Below are positions 53,269 through 62,442 of a DNA stretch of 64,000 bases, piece by piece (the stretch's first letter is position 1; each line of letters opens with the position of its first letter). Below the pieces are notes generated by a model. That model saw nothing but the letters and a program-made list of their open reading frames with translations. It was not told the DNA's origin and did no database searches. The position numbers and the translations under genes were made by a program. This DNA is from Roseibium algicola. GTDB taxonomy: Bacteria > Pseudomonadota > Alphaproteobacteria > Rhizobiales > Stappiaceae. The stretch is from positions 1-64,000 of the forward strand of contig NZ_CP019631.1 of the NCBI RefSeq assembly GCF_001999245.1, read 5' to 3'.

Positions 53269-53469
53269 ATTTGGCGTCTCCTTGAACGCTCTGTTGCAAT
53301 ATGGCGGGAGAATATTGTCGAACGTGAATGCTGTCCCCCTGCGTTTGAACGGGGACAGGTGAATGAAATCGCGTCAAGAAAGACCGCCCATTGACGCCGC
53401 CATCCATGGAACCGACTATCGGGCTCATCGCGGTCAGATTTCAACGTGGTCTGGTTCAAAGAGCAGTTG

Positions 53470-54591
53470 ATGCAATCAATGCCCAAATCCGGTTCGAAAC
53501 TGACGGTTCTCTGTGTTGAGGACCAGTGCCATCTTCGCCAGGATATCATCGATGAACTTTCCGCTGCAGGCTATGACGCGGTCGGTGCAGCTGATGGCCG
53601 CGAAGCGCTGGACGTGCTGGAAACGATCCGCCCGCATCTTATCTTGTGCGATATCTCCATGCCCCGGCTCGACGGTTACGGCTTGCTCGAAACCGTCAGA
53701 GGCAGGCACACGCATCTCGCAGATGTTCCTTTCGTTTTCCTGACGGCGCTAAACCAGCGCGACGAGATCATTCATGGCAAGCGCGCGGGCGCGGACGATT
53801 ATCTGGTCAAACCGATAGACTATGACCTGTTGCTGGCGACGATCGAGGCTCGCTTGCGCCAGGTCAGCCGGATCGATGACAGGCAAAAAAACGAACTGGA
53901 AACGCTTCGGCAGGCCCTGGCAGGCAGCGGATCGGACCGATCGCTTGGAATGAACGGCATGGAGAGCGTTCTTAACGTGCTTTCCTTCGGTATCGTGCTG
54001 GTATCATTGTCCGGTGTTGTCTTCGCAAATAGAGCAGCTCGGGAAATACATATGGCCAGGGACGGGCTGGTGATCGACCGGACACTCCATACCGGTTCAT
54101 CGCAGCTCGCCAACGATATCAGGAAACTGCTGGCGAATGCCTGTGAGGCTGCCTGCAACGGACAGGACCACCTTGCCAGCCTGACGGTGCAAAGACCGTC
54201 CGGACGCCGTGATTTTCTGCTTACGGTCTGTTCGCTCCCGGACAGTACGGGATTGCCGAACGATGACGCGAAGGCGGTGATATTCATTTCGGATCTCGCG
54301 CATCGGCCAAGGATGCCGGACGAGATCCTGGCAGGCCTGTTCGATCTGACGCCGACTGAATCGGAGGTCGCCCGTGCGTTGGCGCAGGGTCGGCGAAAGG
54401 AAGACATCGCGCAGGAGCTTTCAATCGCACCGACGACAGTCGCTTTTCATTTGCGCAATCTCTTCGAAAAGACCGGAACCAATCGTCAGGCAGACCTCAT
54501 CGCACTGCTTCTCACCGGCCTTGTCTCGATCAAGGGACCGCAGGGGGACGTTGAGAAACGTGGAAAGGCTGAAGCGCTTCCAACAACGTGA
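53470..54591 (+). CDS. Response regulator with LuxR-type output
   Basis: A 373-residue regulator. The receiver domain spans residues 10-130, with Glu17/Asp18, the phosphoacceptor Asp61 (LILCDISMPRLDGYG), Thr92 and Lys114. A middle region of about 150 residues resembles a PAS-like fold. The last 65 residues are a LuxR helix-turn-helix (DLTPTESEVARALAQGRRKE, then TTVAFHLRNLFEKTG). The ATG at 53470 gives a normal N-terminus; a GTG at 53446 is the alternative. It is divergent from the membrane protein at 52288-53268. It may be the partner of the kinase at 50066. Confidence 0.88.
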   Translation: MQSMPKSGSKLTVLCVEDQCHLRQDIIDELSAAGYDAVGAADGREALDVLETIRPHLILCDISMPRLDGYGLLETVRGRHTHLADVPFVFLTALNQRDEIIHGKRAGADDYLVKPIDYDLLLATIEARLRQVSRIDDRQKNELETLRQALAGSGSDRSLGMNGMESVLNVLSFGIVLVSLSGVVFANRAAREIHMARDGLVIDRTLHTGSSQLANDIRKLLANACEAACNGQDHLASLTVQRPSGRRDFLLTVCSLPDSTGLPNDDAKAVIFISDLAHRPRMPDEILAGLFDLTPTESEVARALAQGRRKEDIAQELSIAPTTVAFHLRNLFEKTGTNRQADLIALLLTGLVSIKGPQGDVEKRGKAEALPTT

Positions 54592-54794
54592 CGACACCAA
54601 GATGAGCATGCCGGCAAATTTGTTACGCAGGTGAATTTCAACAATCAAAAAGATCACGCTGACTTCTTTACGTTCGTGAATCTGAATTCACAAACTAGCC
54701 AAGGCTGGTTATATTCTCTCTGCGGTCGAAATTGCCGCGTATACTGAATTGATATTCCATTTGAATTGCCTCTCACATTTCCGGAGAATTTGTT

Positions 54795-55766
54795 GTGCCG
54801 GTCAAAAAATTACGATTGCTGCTCTGTTCTGCGGGACGCCGCGTTGGTTTGCTTCAATGTTTCCGATCTGCTGCTGACCATCTGGGAATCCAGTTGGAAA
54901 TCCTCGCCTGTGATCTTGCTCCGGATTTAAGTGCAGCGTGCGCAGCTGCGGATCGGGCGTTTGCCGTGCCGCGTTGCGACGACCCGAGTTATGCCAACGC
55001 CATTCTCGACATTGTGCGTGACAACCGGGTCGATCTGGTGGTCCCGACGATTGACACGGAGTTGATGGCGCTTGCCTGCGTGTCCGACGCGTTCACTCAA
55101 CTGGGAGCGCGGGTGCATGTGGCGTCGACTGAAGTCATCGAAATTGTGAGGGACAAGCGGTTGACGTCTGAAATGCTCGAGGCGGCAGGCGTGCCGGTGC
55201 CGAAATCGCTGGGACACGAGGCGTTGCTGTCCGATCCGGATGCACTCGGCTGGCCGGTGTTTGCCAAGCCGAGCGGCGGCAGCGCCAGCCGGGGACTGCA
55301 GGTCTTTCAGGCTATCGAAGAGCTGCCCGGCCGGTTTGAGGAACCAATGGTCTTTCAGCAGTTTCTGCGTGGCCCGGAATACACGATCAACATGTTCGTC
55401 GATTCAGGCGGCAGCCTGCGAACGGTGGTTCCTCATCTGCGCATCCAGATCCGCGCTGGTGAAGTCGAGAAGGGAAGAACGGTGCGACGGGATGACTTCC
55501 GGCAAATCGCCGAAGGCGTGCACCGGGCCTTGCCAAGCCTGACCGGCGTCGCCTGTTTCCAGGTGATCGACGACCCGGAGCTGGGACCGCGTGTCATTGA
55601 AATCAATGCAAGATTTGGGGGCGGGTATCCCTTGGCCGACCATGCCGGCGCGCGTTTTGCACAATGGCTTCTTGAGGAAGTGTCGGGCCTCCCGTGCAGC
55701 GCAAACGATGACTGGCGAGAAAATGTCAAAATGCTCCGATACGACAGCGCGATCTACGACGGCTGA
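54795..55766 (+). CDS. ATP-grasp protein, CarB-like
   Basis: A 323-residue ATP-grasp enzyme. The N-terminal pre-ATP-grasp part is KLRLLLCSAGRRVGLLQCF, and the ATP-grasp core includes WPVFAKPSGGSASRGLQVF, EPMVFQQFLRGPEYTINMFV and VIEINARFGGGYPLADHAGA. It probably ligates an acid to an amine or forms an acyl phosphate. The start is GTG at 54795 with GGAG eight bases upstream. The HAD-type gene starts 129 bases downstream. Similar pairs occur near surface-polysaccharide loci, but the substrate is unknown. Confidence 0.85.
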   Translation: MPVKKLRLLLCSAGRRVGLLQCFRSAADHLGIQLEILACDLAPDLSAACAAADRAFAVPRCDDPSYANAILDIVRDNRVDLVVPTIDTELMALACVSDAFTQLGARVHVASTEVIEIVRDKRLTSEMLEAAGVPVPKSLGHEALLSDPDALGWPVFAKPSGGSASRGLQVFQAIEELPGRFEEPMVFQQFLRGPEYTINMFVDSGGSLRTVVPHLRIQIRAGEVEKGRTVRRDDFRQIAEGVHRALPSLTGVACFQVIDDPELGPRVIEINARFGGGYPLADHAGARFAQWLLEEVSGLPCSANDDWRENVKMLRYDSAIYDG

Positions 55767-55895
55767 TCGTCTCAGGTTTGCCGGAGCCGCAATGGTCTTT
55801 TGTCAGGACCCGCACCTCGGCTTTGTTCTGGCAGTAAAAGCCCTGGCCGGTAGCGTTGTCCGGCCGACCTCACATTCGTTAACTGGCGGATTGCG

Positions 55896-56567
55896 ATGAT
55901 TGTTTTTGATCTGGACGATACGCTCTATCTGGAGCGGGAGTTTGCGTTCAGCGGCTATCGTTTTCTCGACGGTTGGGTAAAAGAACGCGAAAGCCTGGAA
56001 GGCTTTGGCAACGCCTGCAGGGTGTTGTTCGAGGAAGGCGAGCGGCGTCAGATCTTCAACCGCGCGCTTGAAAGGCTCGGACACTGCGGCGACAGCCATT
56101 TGATCGCTGATCTTGTTGCGGCTTACCGTGGCCACCCGCCGCAAATTGCGCTGGCTCCGGACGCGGCGCGTTTTCTCGAGCGTCACCGCGGTCCGTTCGG
56201 TCTGATTACGGACGGTCCGCCGGAAACTCAAAACGCCAAGATCGTTGCCCTTGGTCTTGACCGCTGGATTGAGAATATCCGCAAGACCGGAGACTGGCCT
56301 CAAGGATATGGCAAACCACATCCCCGCGCTTACGAGGAAATGGAAGGACTTGCGGCAGGCGGCGGGCCGATGGTCTACGTCGCCGACAATCCCGCCAAGG
56401 ACTTCGTGACGCCAAAAGCGCGCGGCTGGATCACCGTTCAGATCCGGCGGGCGGGCGCCGTGCATCCGCCGCACGCGAAAGATGATGCACACGCGGCCCA
56501 TGTCGAAATAACGTCGCTGGATGAACTCGACGGCGCGTTGACGGTCCAGACGGTTTCGATGAAATAG
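55896..56567 (+). CDS. HAD-superfamily hydrolase
   Basis: A 223-residue HAD-like phosphatase. The catalytic Asp5 and Asp7 are in MIVFDLDDTLY, the Thr motif is in FGLITDGPP, Lys in YGKPHPRAY, and the acidic pair in VYVADNPAKDF. It is probably a phosphatase for a sugar or small phosphoester. It lies downstream of the ATP-grasp gene on the same strand and is convergent with the glycosyltransferase at 56593. Confidence 0.87.
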   Translation: MIVFDLDDTLYLEREFAFSGYRFLDGWVKERESLEGFGNACRVLFEEGERRQIFNRALERLGHCGDSHLIADLVAAYRGHPPQIALAPDAARFLERHRGPFGLITDGPPETQNAKIVALGLDRWIENIRKTGDWPQGYGKPHPRAYEEMEGLAAGGGPMVYVADNPAKDFVTPKARGWITVQIRRAGAVHPPHAKDDAHAAHVEITSLDELDGALTVQTVSMK

Positions 56568-56592
56568 CTAACTGTGGGCCGCAAGTGTGCCT

Positions 56593-57738
56593 TCAGGCTG
56601 GACCACGCTGCGACAGGACCTCCTGGTATTCACCGAGAATATGCTTCACCTGGTAGTTCGCCACGATGCGCTGCCGAGCCCTTTTGCCGAGATCGGCAAC
56701 CTGCTCGGGGGGCATTCGGGCAAATTCGGCCATCGCATCGCACAGCGCATCCGGATCGCCCGGTGAAACAACCTTGCCGGTATCCGCGACAACAAGTGCC
56801 GCGTCGCCGACATTGGTGGTGACCACCGGACGGGCATGGCTCATAGCTTCGGCGACGACATTCGGGAACCCTTCCGTTCTGGACGACAGGACGAGAACAT
56901 CTATCTGCGAATAGAAATCCCCCATGTCACGCAGCTCCCCAAGCAATTCCAGACGTGCCGGATCAAGCCCTGCGTCTTCAATCATGGCCAGAACTTCGCT
57001 GTTGCGGTCATCAAGACCGAAACCTGCGGCAACAAAGCGAGCATCGGGAAATTGTGCGGCGATCTGCGCTGCGGCCCGGAAGAAGTTCAAGTGGTCCTTT
57101 TGAGGATGAAAGCGCGCGGCTATACCGAACACACGGGCCTTGCGCGGCGTGGGGTCCGCCTGCTCGGGAACCACGACGCCGTTCGGGATGACCTTTCCGA
57201 ACCGCGCGGCATAGCCATACTGTTCGTGCTGTTCTCTTGCCCGTGCCGAATTGTAAACGATGCCGGCGGCGCGAGACGATAGCATGCGTGCCCCTGCGAC
57301 GGCGAGGCGTGTGCTTCGCGTCAGGCTGCGCGGATCGTCAAGTGCCTGGCGCACCGTCCAGAAGACGGGCGGCGCCCCGGACAAGCGCGCTGACAAGGTG
57401 CCGACAACCATTGCATGATACATCCAGCACAGCACCGCTCGCGGGCGCTTCTCCCGCATCAGCCCTGTCAGTTTCAGGATTGCACCCGGCATGTGCACCG
57501 CTCCGCGTGCGTTGAGCGGATGATATTCCACGTCCGGTCGTCCGGCCAAACTCAGGTTGCGCTCTGAAACGCCGATCAGAGGGACCACGATTGCCGGTTC
57601 GGATGTCGCTGCCAGGAGCCTTGCCAGCATCGTTTCCGCTCCGCCGCTGGCGGCGAAATTCGTAATCACATGCATGACCGGCGCGGCAGTGTCCGTTCCA
57701 ACCTCCAGTCCGGCACCTTCGCTGCCAACGTAGTCCAT
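56593..57738 (-). CDS. GT4-family glycosyltransferase
   Basis: A 381-residue GT-B glycosyltransferase. It has GGAETMLARLL near residue 31, the acceptor-domain middle FGIAARFHPQKDHLNFF, and the nucleotide-sugar region SSRTEGFPNVVAEAMSHARPVV with the E-x7-E spacing of GT4 enzymes. The ATG at 57738 follows four bases after the sulfotransferase stop. It is part of the exopolysaccharide cluster. The donor sugar is unknown. Confidence 0.88.
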   Translation of the reverse strand: MDYVGSEGAGLEVGTDTAAPVMHVITNFAASGGAETMLARLLAATSEPAIVVPLIGVSERNLSLAGRPDVEYHPLNARGAVHMPGAILKLTGLMREKRPRAVLCWMYHAMVVGTLSARLSGAPPVFWTVRQALDDPRSLTRSTRLAVAGARMLSSRAAGIVYNSARAREQHEQYGYAARFGKVIPNGVVVPEQADPTPRKARVFGIAARFHPQKDHLNFFRAAAQIAAQFPDARFVAAGFGLDDRNSEVLAMIEDAGLDPARLELLGELRDMGDFYSQIDVLVLSSRTEGFPNVVAEAMSHARPVVTTNVGDAALVVADTGKVVSPGDPDALCDAMAEFARMPPEQVADLGKRARQRIVANYQVKHILGEYQEVLSQRGPA

Positions 57739-57742
57739 CAGG

Positions 57743-58573
57743 TCACGCCTTTCGTGCACCCTGCCAGACGTCGAGCGGTCTGCCGATCCGCTGTTCAAGT
57801 TCGCTGACTTCCGGAGCGAAAAAGTCCTGCAGCCTTTTTTCCAGATCGGGGCTCAACGGCGGGTATTCCTGTGGCCGGGCGACGGCATCGCGAAGCACCC
57901 TCATTGGCCTGGTGTGCCGAACGCCGTCCAGAACGGGGCGAAACGGCTTCAGGACCTTGCGCAAGGGCAGTGGAACGATGGCGGCGTTCTTGTCTTTCAC
58001 CTTGCTGTCTACCGGAGGAGCCAGCGGAGCTTCGTGACCGATATGCGTGGCAAGGCGGGCGAGCTGATTTTCAGGCTGGCGCCGGATATCCTCGAACAGT
58101 AGCAGCAGGATCTGCTCCGGCGGGAACAGATCGTAGAACCGGCGAAGATGCAGGGCATAACGGCCGTCGTTGATGAAACGCTGTCCTGCGGCCTTCGCCG
58201 GGTCGAGATGATCCTCGATGTTACGAGACACCTCCCCGCGTCGTAAGAGCATGCAATAATCGGAGTAGGCACGCGCCGAAGGTTCCCGCATCTGAACGAT
58301 CAGCCGGACATCGGGAAGGTCCCGCCGGATGCGCTCTGCTGCCTCGGGCTGCGTGAGATAGGTATTCGACTTCTCTCCGACGATTGCGTCCGGTTTACTG
58401 AAGTCGAATTGAGACAGGTACCAGTCCGCTCCACGGTGATACTCATCGGAAAAGTAATGCAGCTCCGGGCTGGGCATCGATATCGTCGGACTGCGCTCCA
58501 GAGATCTTTGCAGCCAGGTCGTTGCGGACTTGGCCGCGCCGAAAATCAGAAATCGTATGTTTGAGTCAAGCAT
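57743..58573 (-). CDS. Sulfotransferase family protein
   Basis: A 276-residue sulfotransferase. The 5'-phosphosulfate loop FGAAKSATTWLQ is near residue 11 and the 3'-phosphate region is RLIVQMREPSARAYSDYCML. Length and motifs fit Golgi-type heparan sulfotransferase-like and bacterial PAPS-dependent sulfotransferases. It lies between two glycosyltransferases and overlaps the upstream one by eight bases, so it probably sulfates the polysaccharide or its lipid-linked repeat unit. Confidence 0.87.
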   Translation of the reverse strand: MLDSNIRFLIFGAAKSATTWLQRSLERSPTISMPSPELHYFSDEYHRGADWYLSQFDFSKPDAIVGEKSNTYLTQPEAAERIRRDLPDVRLIVQMREPSARAYSDYCMLLRRGEVSRNIEDHLDPAKAAGQRFINDGRYALHLRRFYDLFPPEQILLLLFEDIRRQPENQLARLATHIGHEAPLAPPVDSKVKDKNAAIVPLPLRKVLKPFRPVLDGVRHTRPMRVLRDAVARPQEYPPLSPDLEKRLQDFFAPEVSELEQRIGRPLDVWQGARKA

Positions 58574-59762
58574 ATGCGGTACCTGCTACCTGGGTGCCTT
58601 CGACGAGCTGTTCGTAAAGGCCGGAAATTTCGGAAACATGGCGTTCGGCGCCATACTTGGCCGCGGCATCTGCCTGCGCCGCGTCGGCAATCCGGGTTTG
58701 CAACAAAGGGTCACTGAGCAGTTTGCAAATAGGTTCGACAAAGCTCTCCGGATCGTCCGGCTCAACAAGGAACCCCGTCAGACCGTCCGAGATCGCTTCG
58801 ATGTTGCCACCGTGCCGTGTCGCGACGACAGGCGTCCCCAGATACATGCTTTCGATCAGGGTCCGGCCGAATGGCTCGTTGACAGCGGGAACAAGCATGA
58901 CATCGACACCGCTCATTGCCTCGAAAACCGGTGAGCGGAAGCCCATGAAATGAAAATTGTCGTTCAGCCCCAGGCTACTGACCAGCGCCTTGCAGGTTTC
59001 GTCCAGGCCCCGGGTTGCATCGACGGTATCGCCGAACAGCAGTCCGTGCACCTGACGCCCCGGCAAGGCGCGGCGAACCGCATCGACCGCCCGAACAAAG
59101 CCATCGGGACGTTTGCGTTTGATGATCGAGCCGAAATACCCGAGCAGCACCGCGTCCCTCGGCAGGCTGAGTTCGTCGCAAAGCTTGTCATGGGAATTTG
59201 TGCGATCGGGCCGTATGGCTGGAAAATCGAAAGGACTTCGGATCACGCTTGCTCGGTCGCCAATCGGCCGGATCGGACGTGATGGCATGGCGTAATGTGA
59301 GACGCTCACGATATGGTCGGCAAGCAAGGGGGCCAGCATGTTCGCCCCTTTCGCAGCCGGATCCTGGCGATGATGCCAGAGGTGGCGGCAGCCAGACAGT
59401 TTGCTCGGCATGATCCAGTTGGCGTGCATGCGTCCTTCGTTCGTATGCACGATATCGGGATCGATCTTTTTCAGCGTTCGTCGCAAGGCCGGCAGTGTTC
59501 GCGTCAGATAGCCGAGCCCGCCTACGCGGCCGGGCAGAGGCAGGCCGGGCGACGACATCAGTGGCGTGTCCTCCAGCACCTCGTAATCGAGCCCCAGCTC
59601 CCGCGTCTTTTGGCCAATGGCGCCAGGCTCGAAATGGACGAGGACGCGCGCCTCGAAACGGTTCGGATCCAGGGCAGCGGCAAGGCTGAGCGCCGAAATG
59701 TGGCTGCCGCCCAGGACAGGTCCGCCTACGAACGGAAATAATACTCGAATGCGTCTCATCAC
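58566..59762 (-). CDS. GT4-family glycosyltransferase
   Basis: A 398-residue GT-B enzyme: IRVLFPFVGGPVLGGSHIS at the N-terminus, YFGSIIKRKRPDGFVRA in the middle and PAVNEPFGRTLIESMYLGTP in the donor-binding part. It is in the exopolysaccharide cluster between the ExoF-like and sulfotransferase genes. The sugar transferred is unknown. Confidence 0.88.
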   Translation of the reverse strand: MMRRIRVLFPFVGGPVLGGSHISALSLAAALDPNRFEARVLVHFEPGAIGQKTRELGLDYEVLEDTPLMSSPGLPLPGRVGGLGYLTRTLPALRRTLKKIDPDIVHTNEGRMHANWIMPSKLSGCRHLWHHRQDPAAKGANMLAPLLADHIVSVSHYAMPSRPIRPIGDRASVIRSPFDFPAIRPDRTNSHDKLCDELSLPRDAVLLGYFGSIIKRKRPDGFVRAVDAVRRALPGRQVHGLLFGDTVDATRGLDETCKALVSSLGLNDNFHFMGFRSPVFEAMSGVDVMLVPAVNEPFGRTLIESMYLGTPVVATRHGGNIEAISDGLTGFLVEPDDPESFVEPICKLLSDPLLQTRIADAAQADAAAKYGAERHVSEISGLYEQLVEGTQVAGTAYA

Positions 59763-59772
59763 TGCTCCGGAT

Positions 59773-61005
59773 CTACTTGGACGCTGGTTCAGAAATCGTC
59801 AGGTTGATCGTCAGACTGTCGCCCGGACGCATGAAGGCATTCAGGTCGACGTCCAGGCTCTGCATCTCGCCGTTCTCGAGCCGCGATATCCTGTAGGAAG
59901 GTGTGACAATGCTGTCCTGGGTGGTGGTATCAACCGAGTTCGCGGACAGCGTCTCGGCGTAAACCTTTCGGGCCAATTCAAGACGGGATTCGACCTCGAA
60001 ACGCTTTGATTTCACCTCCGTGAGTTCGGAGAGCTTTTCCCCGCGGGTCCTGTCGAACAGGGTCGCGGCATCTCTCGATGCAAGATTGAGACGCTGCTGC
60101 GCGTCGAGACGGGCGACTTCGAGCTGCAGACGTTTTGCCTCCAGATCGTTGAGCGCCGTATTGGCAGAGGACACGCGGGTCGTCACGGCCAGCCCCTTGT
60201 CCTTCAGATGCTCCATCGATGCGAGATCCTTGCGGGCCAGTTCGATCTGGTTGTCACGCAGGACGATTTCTTCGGACAGTTGAGAGATTTTCTCGTTCAG
60301 CAGGACACGAAGATCCTTGAGGCTCTGGAGCTCGGCCTTGATCACCTTGATGTTGGCGGAAAGGATCTTCGACTGCACAGGGTCGGATGATTGCGACTCC
60401 ACGGCGTCTGGCAATGTCTCCGCCGAATAGAGCTGCACTTCCTGCTCGAGCCTTTTCTCCTGCTGCAACAGTTTGGATGCGGTTCCGCGAAGCTGATTGA
60501 TCTCCCCCGTTATTCGGGTGAGCGAGGTCTGTTGTGTCCCCTCTTCGTTCGGCAGGCGATAATAGCCACCGGCAATTGCCAGGGCCTTCTCGACCGTCAT
60601 GCCGGGGATGAAGTCGAATTGTCCGGGAGCCGTAACCGCTCCGCCCACGAACACCGGGGCATACCGGGATACTTCGACGGAGACCGCGGGTAATTCCGTC
60701 AAGCCGACGATGCGCTGCATGCGGCTGGCAATAGTATCCGCGACCTCGTCCAGGGTCTTGCCGACAACTTCCACGGCTCCCACAATCGGGACATGAATTT
60801 TGCCGTCCGGTGCCATCTTGTAGGAACCGGCCACGCCATCCCAGTTGGCAAAGGTCTTGTTTCTGGCATCCCAGGCACCAGCACGCAGTTCCAGTGTCTC
60901 ACCGCCGGACAGCCTGTACTGTTCGGCCGAGAGACCCGACACAAGAAAAGTCGATAATGAAAGTACGGCAATTATAAACCGAATACTCAATGCGCGATCT
61001 CCCAT
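59773..61005 (-). CDS. ExoF-like polysaccharide export protein
   Basis: A 410-residue protein with a signal peptide (ALSIRFIIAVLSLSTFLVSG). An N-terminal polysaccharide-export/SLBB region follows (YRLSGGETLELRAGAWD, VPIVGAVEVVGKTLDEVA, FVGGAVTAPGQFDFIPGMTV). The middle, about residues 160-330, is a coiled coil. This layout, without the lipoprotein Cys of Wza, matches rhizobial ExoF-type proteins. It likely forms part of the export channel. The upstream 177 bases are AT-rich and could hold a promoter. Confidence 0.82.
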   Translation of the reverse strand: MGDRALSIRFIIAVLSLSTFLVSGLSAEQYRLSGGETLELRAGAWDARNKTFANWDGVAGSYKMAPDGKIHVPIVGAVEVVGKTLDEVADTIASRMQRIVGLTELPAVSVEVSRYAPVFVGGAVTAPGQFDFIPGMTVEKALAIAGGYYRLPNEEGTQQTSLTRITGEINQLRGTASKLLQQEKRLEQEVQLYSAETLPDAVESQSSDPVQSKILSANIKVIKAELQSLKDLRVLLNEKISQLSEEIVLRDNQIELARKDLASMEHLKDKGLAVTTRVSSANTALNDLEAKRLQLEVARLDAQQRLNLASRDAATLFDRTRGEKLSELTEVKSKRFEVESRLELARKVYAETLSANSVDTTTQDSIVTPSYRISRLENGEMQSLDVDLNAFMRPGDSLTINLTISEPASK

Positions 61006-61182
61006 CTTTTAACTTAAAGAAACAAAATTATTATCAATATATCCAAGATTATCACGAAAATCGGAAAACAACGAAAAAGAAATTTTTCCCGAAATAGCGT
61101 TCATGATTCTTTCGGGATGCTTTAGTTGCATCCGGTTTATTCGATGGTCTCGACGAACGTTGGTAAGGACCTTTTTCATGGG
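61006..61182 (-). promoter_or_regulatory. AT-rich leader of the export-protein operon
   Basis: About 175 bases with long A/T stretches between the polymerase stop and the ExoF-like start. It may contain a separate promoter for the export and glycosyltransferase genes. No specific box was identified. Confidence 0.45.
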
Positions 61183-62442
61183 TCATCTGTGCTCCCGTTT
61201 CCGGTGCCGGCGAACCCGGTAACCCGACAGACAGATCGCCGCCGGAAGCAAGAGGGGAACGGACAGGAACCTGCCGTAAACGTGGGTCACTCCGTTGAGG
61301 GCAACCGCGAACATGAGCAGTATCGTGAACATCAGGACCCCGGACCAGCGCGTGTCGGGATTGCTGAACGACCGCCAGCCGACGAACGCCAGCGTGAGCA
61401 GCAAGCAGACGAAGCCGAGCAGCGAAACGAGGCCGCCTTCGGAAAATAGCAACAGATAGGTATTGTGAACCGGCGCTCCGTACTGGCTGATCAACCGGTG
61501 CTGATCCACTCCGACCCCTAACCAGATCGACCGATCGATCAGGTAAATTGCCTCCTGGATGAGAAGCAGTCGCCCATCGAAGGTTCCCGCCTCGCTGGAA
61601 TCGCCGGTCGTCAATGCGCCGTAGACCCGCTCCTGAAACACCTCAGGCAGGAAATACTGTCCGAACAGGAACAGGGCCGCCAGTGCAAGAGCTCCAATCC
61701 CGATGAAAGCCAGGATATGTTTGGCGGAGCCGTGGAAAAAAGAGATTCCAAATATCCCGACAACCGCGACGATGAACCCTGAATTCGATGCGGACAACAA
61801 CAGGCCGTAGGCAACGGGTGCCACCAGTGCCAGGAACACGATGCCGGATATCTGGGAGATGAAGTAAAGCCACATCACGTAGACGATCCCTACTCCAGCC
61901 AGGAGACCGACCCCGTTTTCCCGCTCGATCAGTCCGGTCAGTCGGCCGTTTCTGGAAAAGAAACGCGCGTCGTCCGGGCTGAACACCGAATAGAGCACTC
62001 CATGCAACATGACGAACACAAGGGAAAACGCCATCACCTTGCAGAGGAACATCGTCTCCCGCGCAGGACGCCCCAGAAGCAGCAGCGGTATGCATACAAA
62101 CGAAAAGACGTACTGGATGACGCCAACCGCACCCGTAAGCGGATCGCCGTTCAACAACGATCCCGCAATCAGGCCACTGCAAAGAAGCAATACCGAGAAC
62201 AGCCAGAAAGACGTCATGTCCGCGAACGGGCGAAGCGGCACGCGCCTGTTTGCAATCATCACGACGAAAGCGGCGCTGGCAACGAGATCGGACAGCGTGA
62301 AGAACACGATGTCGGTTCGAAGATATGTCATTGGCGACAGGAACACCGCGGCGATGACAAGCAGGCGTTCGATTTCCTGGCTCGTCGTGCTCCGGACAGG
62401 GGAACCGCTGTGGGAAGAGATCGGTATCGCGTTTGGGGTCAC
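61183..62442 (-). CDS. O-antigen ligase/polymerase family membrane protein
   Basis: A 419-residue membrane protein with about ten to twelve hydrophobic segments and the Wzy_C-type feature GDSSEAGTFDGRLLLIQEAI followed by LGVGVDQHRL and VHNTYLLLFSEGG. This is the ligase/polymerase fold that joins repeat units. It overlaps the flippase gene by four bases. It is probably the polymerase of the cluster (ExoQ-like). Ligase activity cannot be excluded. Confidence 0.83.
   Translation of the reverse strand: MTPNAIPISSHSGSPVRSTTSQEIERLLVIAAVFLSPMTYLRTDIVFFTLSDLVASAAFVVMIANRRVPLRPFADMTSFWLFSVLLLCSGLIAGSLLNGDPLTGAVGVIQYVFSFVCIPLLLLGRPARETMFLCKVMAFSLVFVMLHGVLYSVFSPDDARFFSRNGRLTGLIERENGVGLLAGVGIVYVMWLYFISQISGIVFLALVAPVAYGLLLSASNSGFIVAVVGIFGISFFHGSAKHILAFIGIGALALAALFLFGQYFLPEVFQERVYGALTTGDSSEAGTFDGRLLLIQEAIYLIDRSIWLGVGVDQHRLISQYGAPVHNTYLLLFSEGGLVSLLGFVCLLLTLAFVGWRSFSNPDTRWSGVLMFTILLMFAVALNGVTHVYGRFLSVPLLLPAAICLSGYRVRRHRKREHR

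Noticed and set aside
55792..55899. 35-codon open frame ending at the HAD start (ATGA)
   Set aside because: The overlap is suggestive but the peptide has no recognisable features; chance is more likely.
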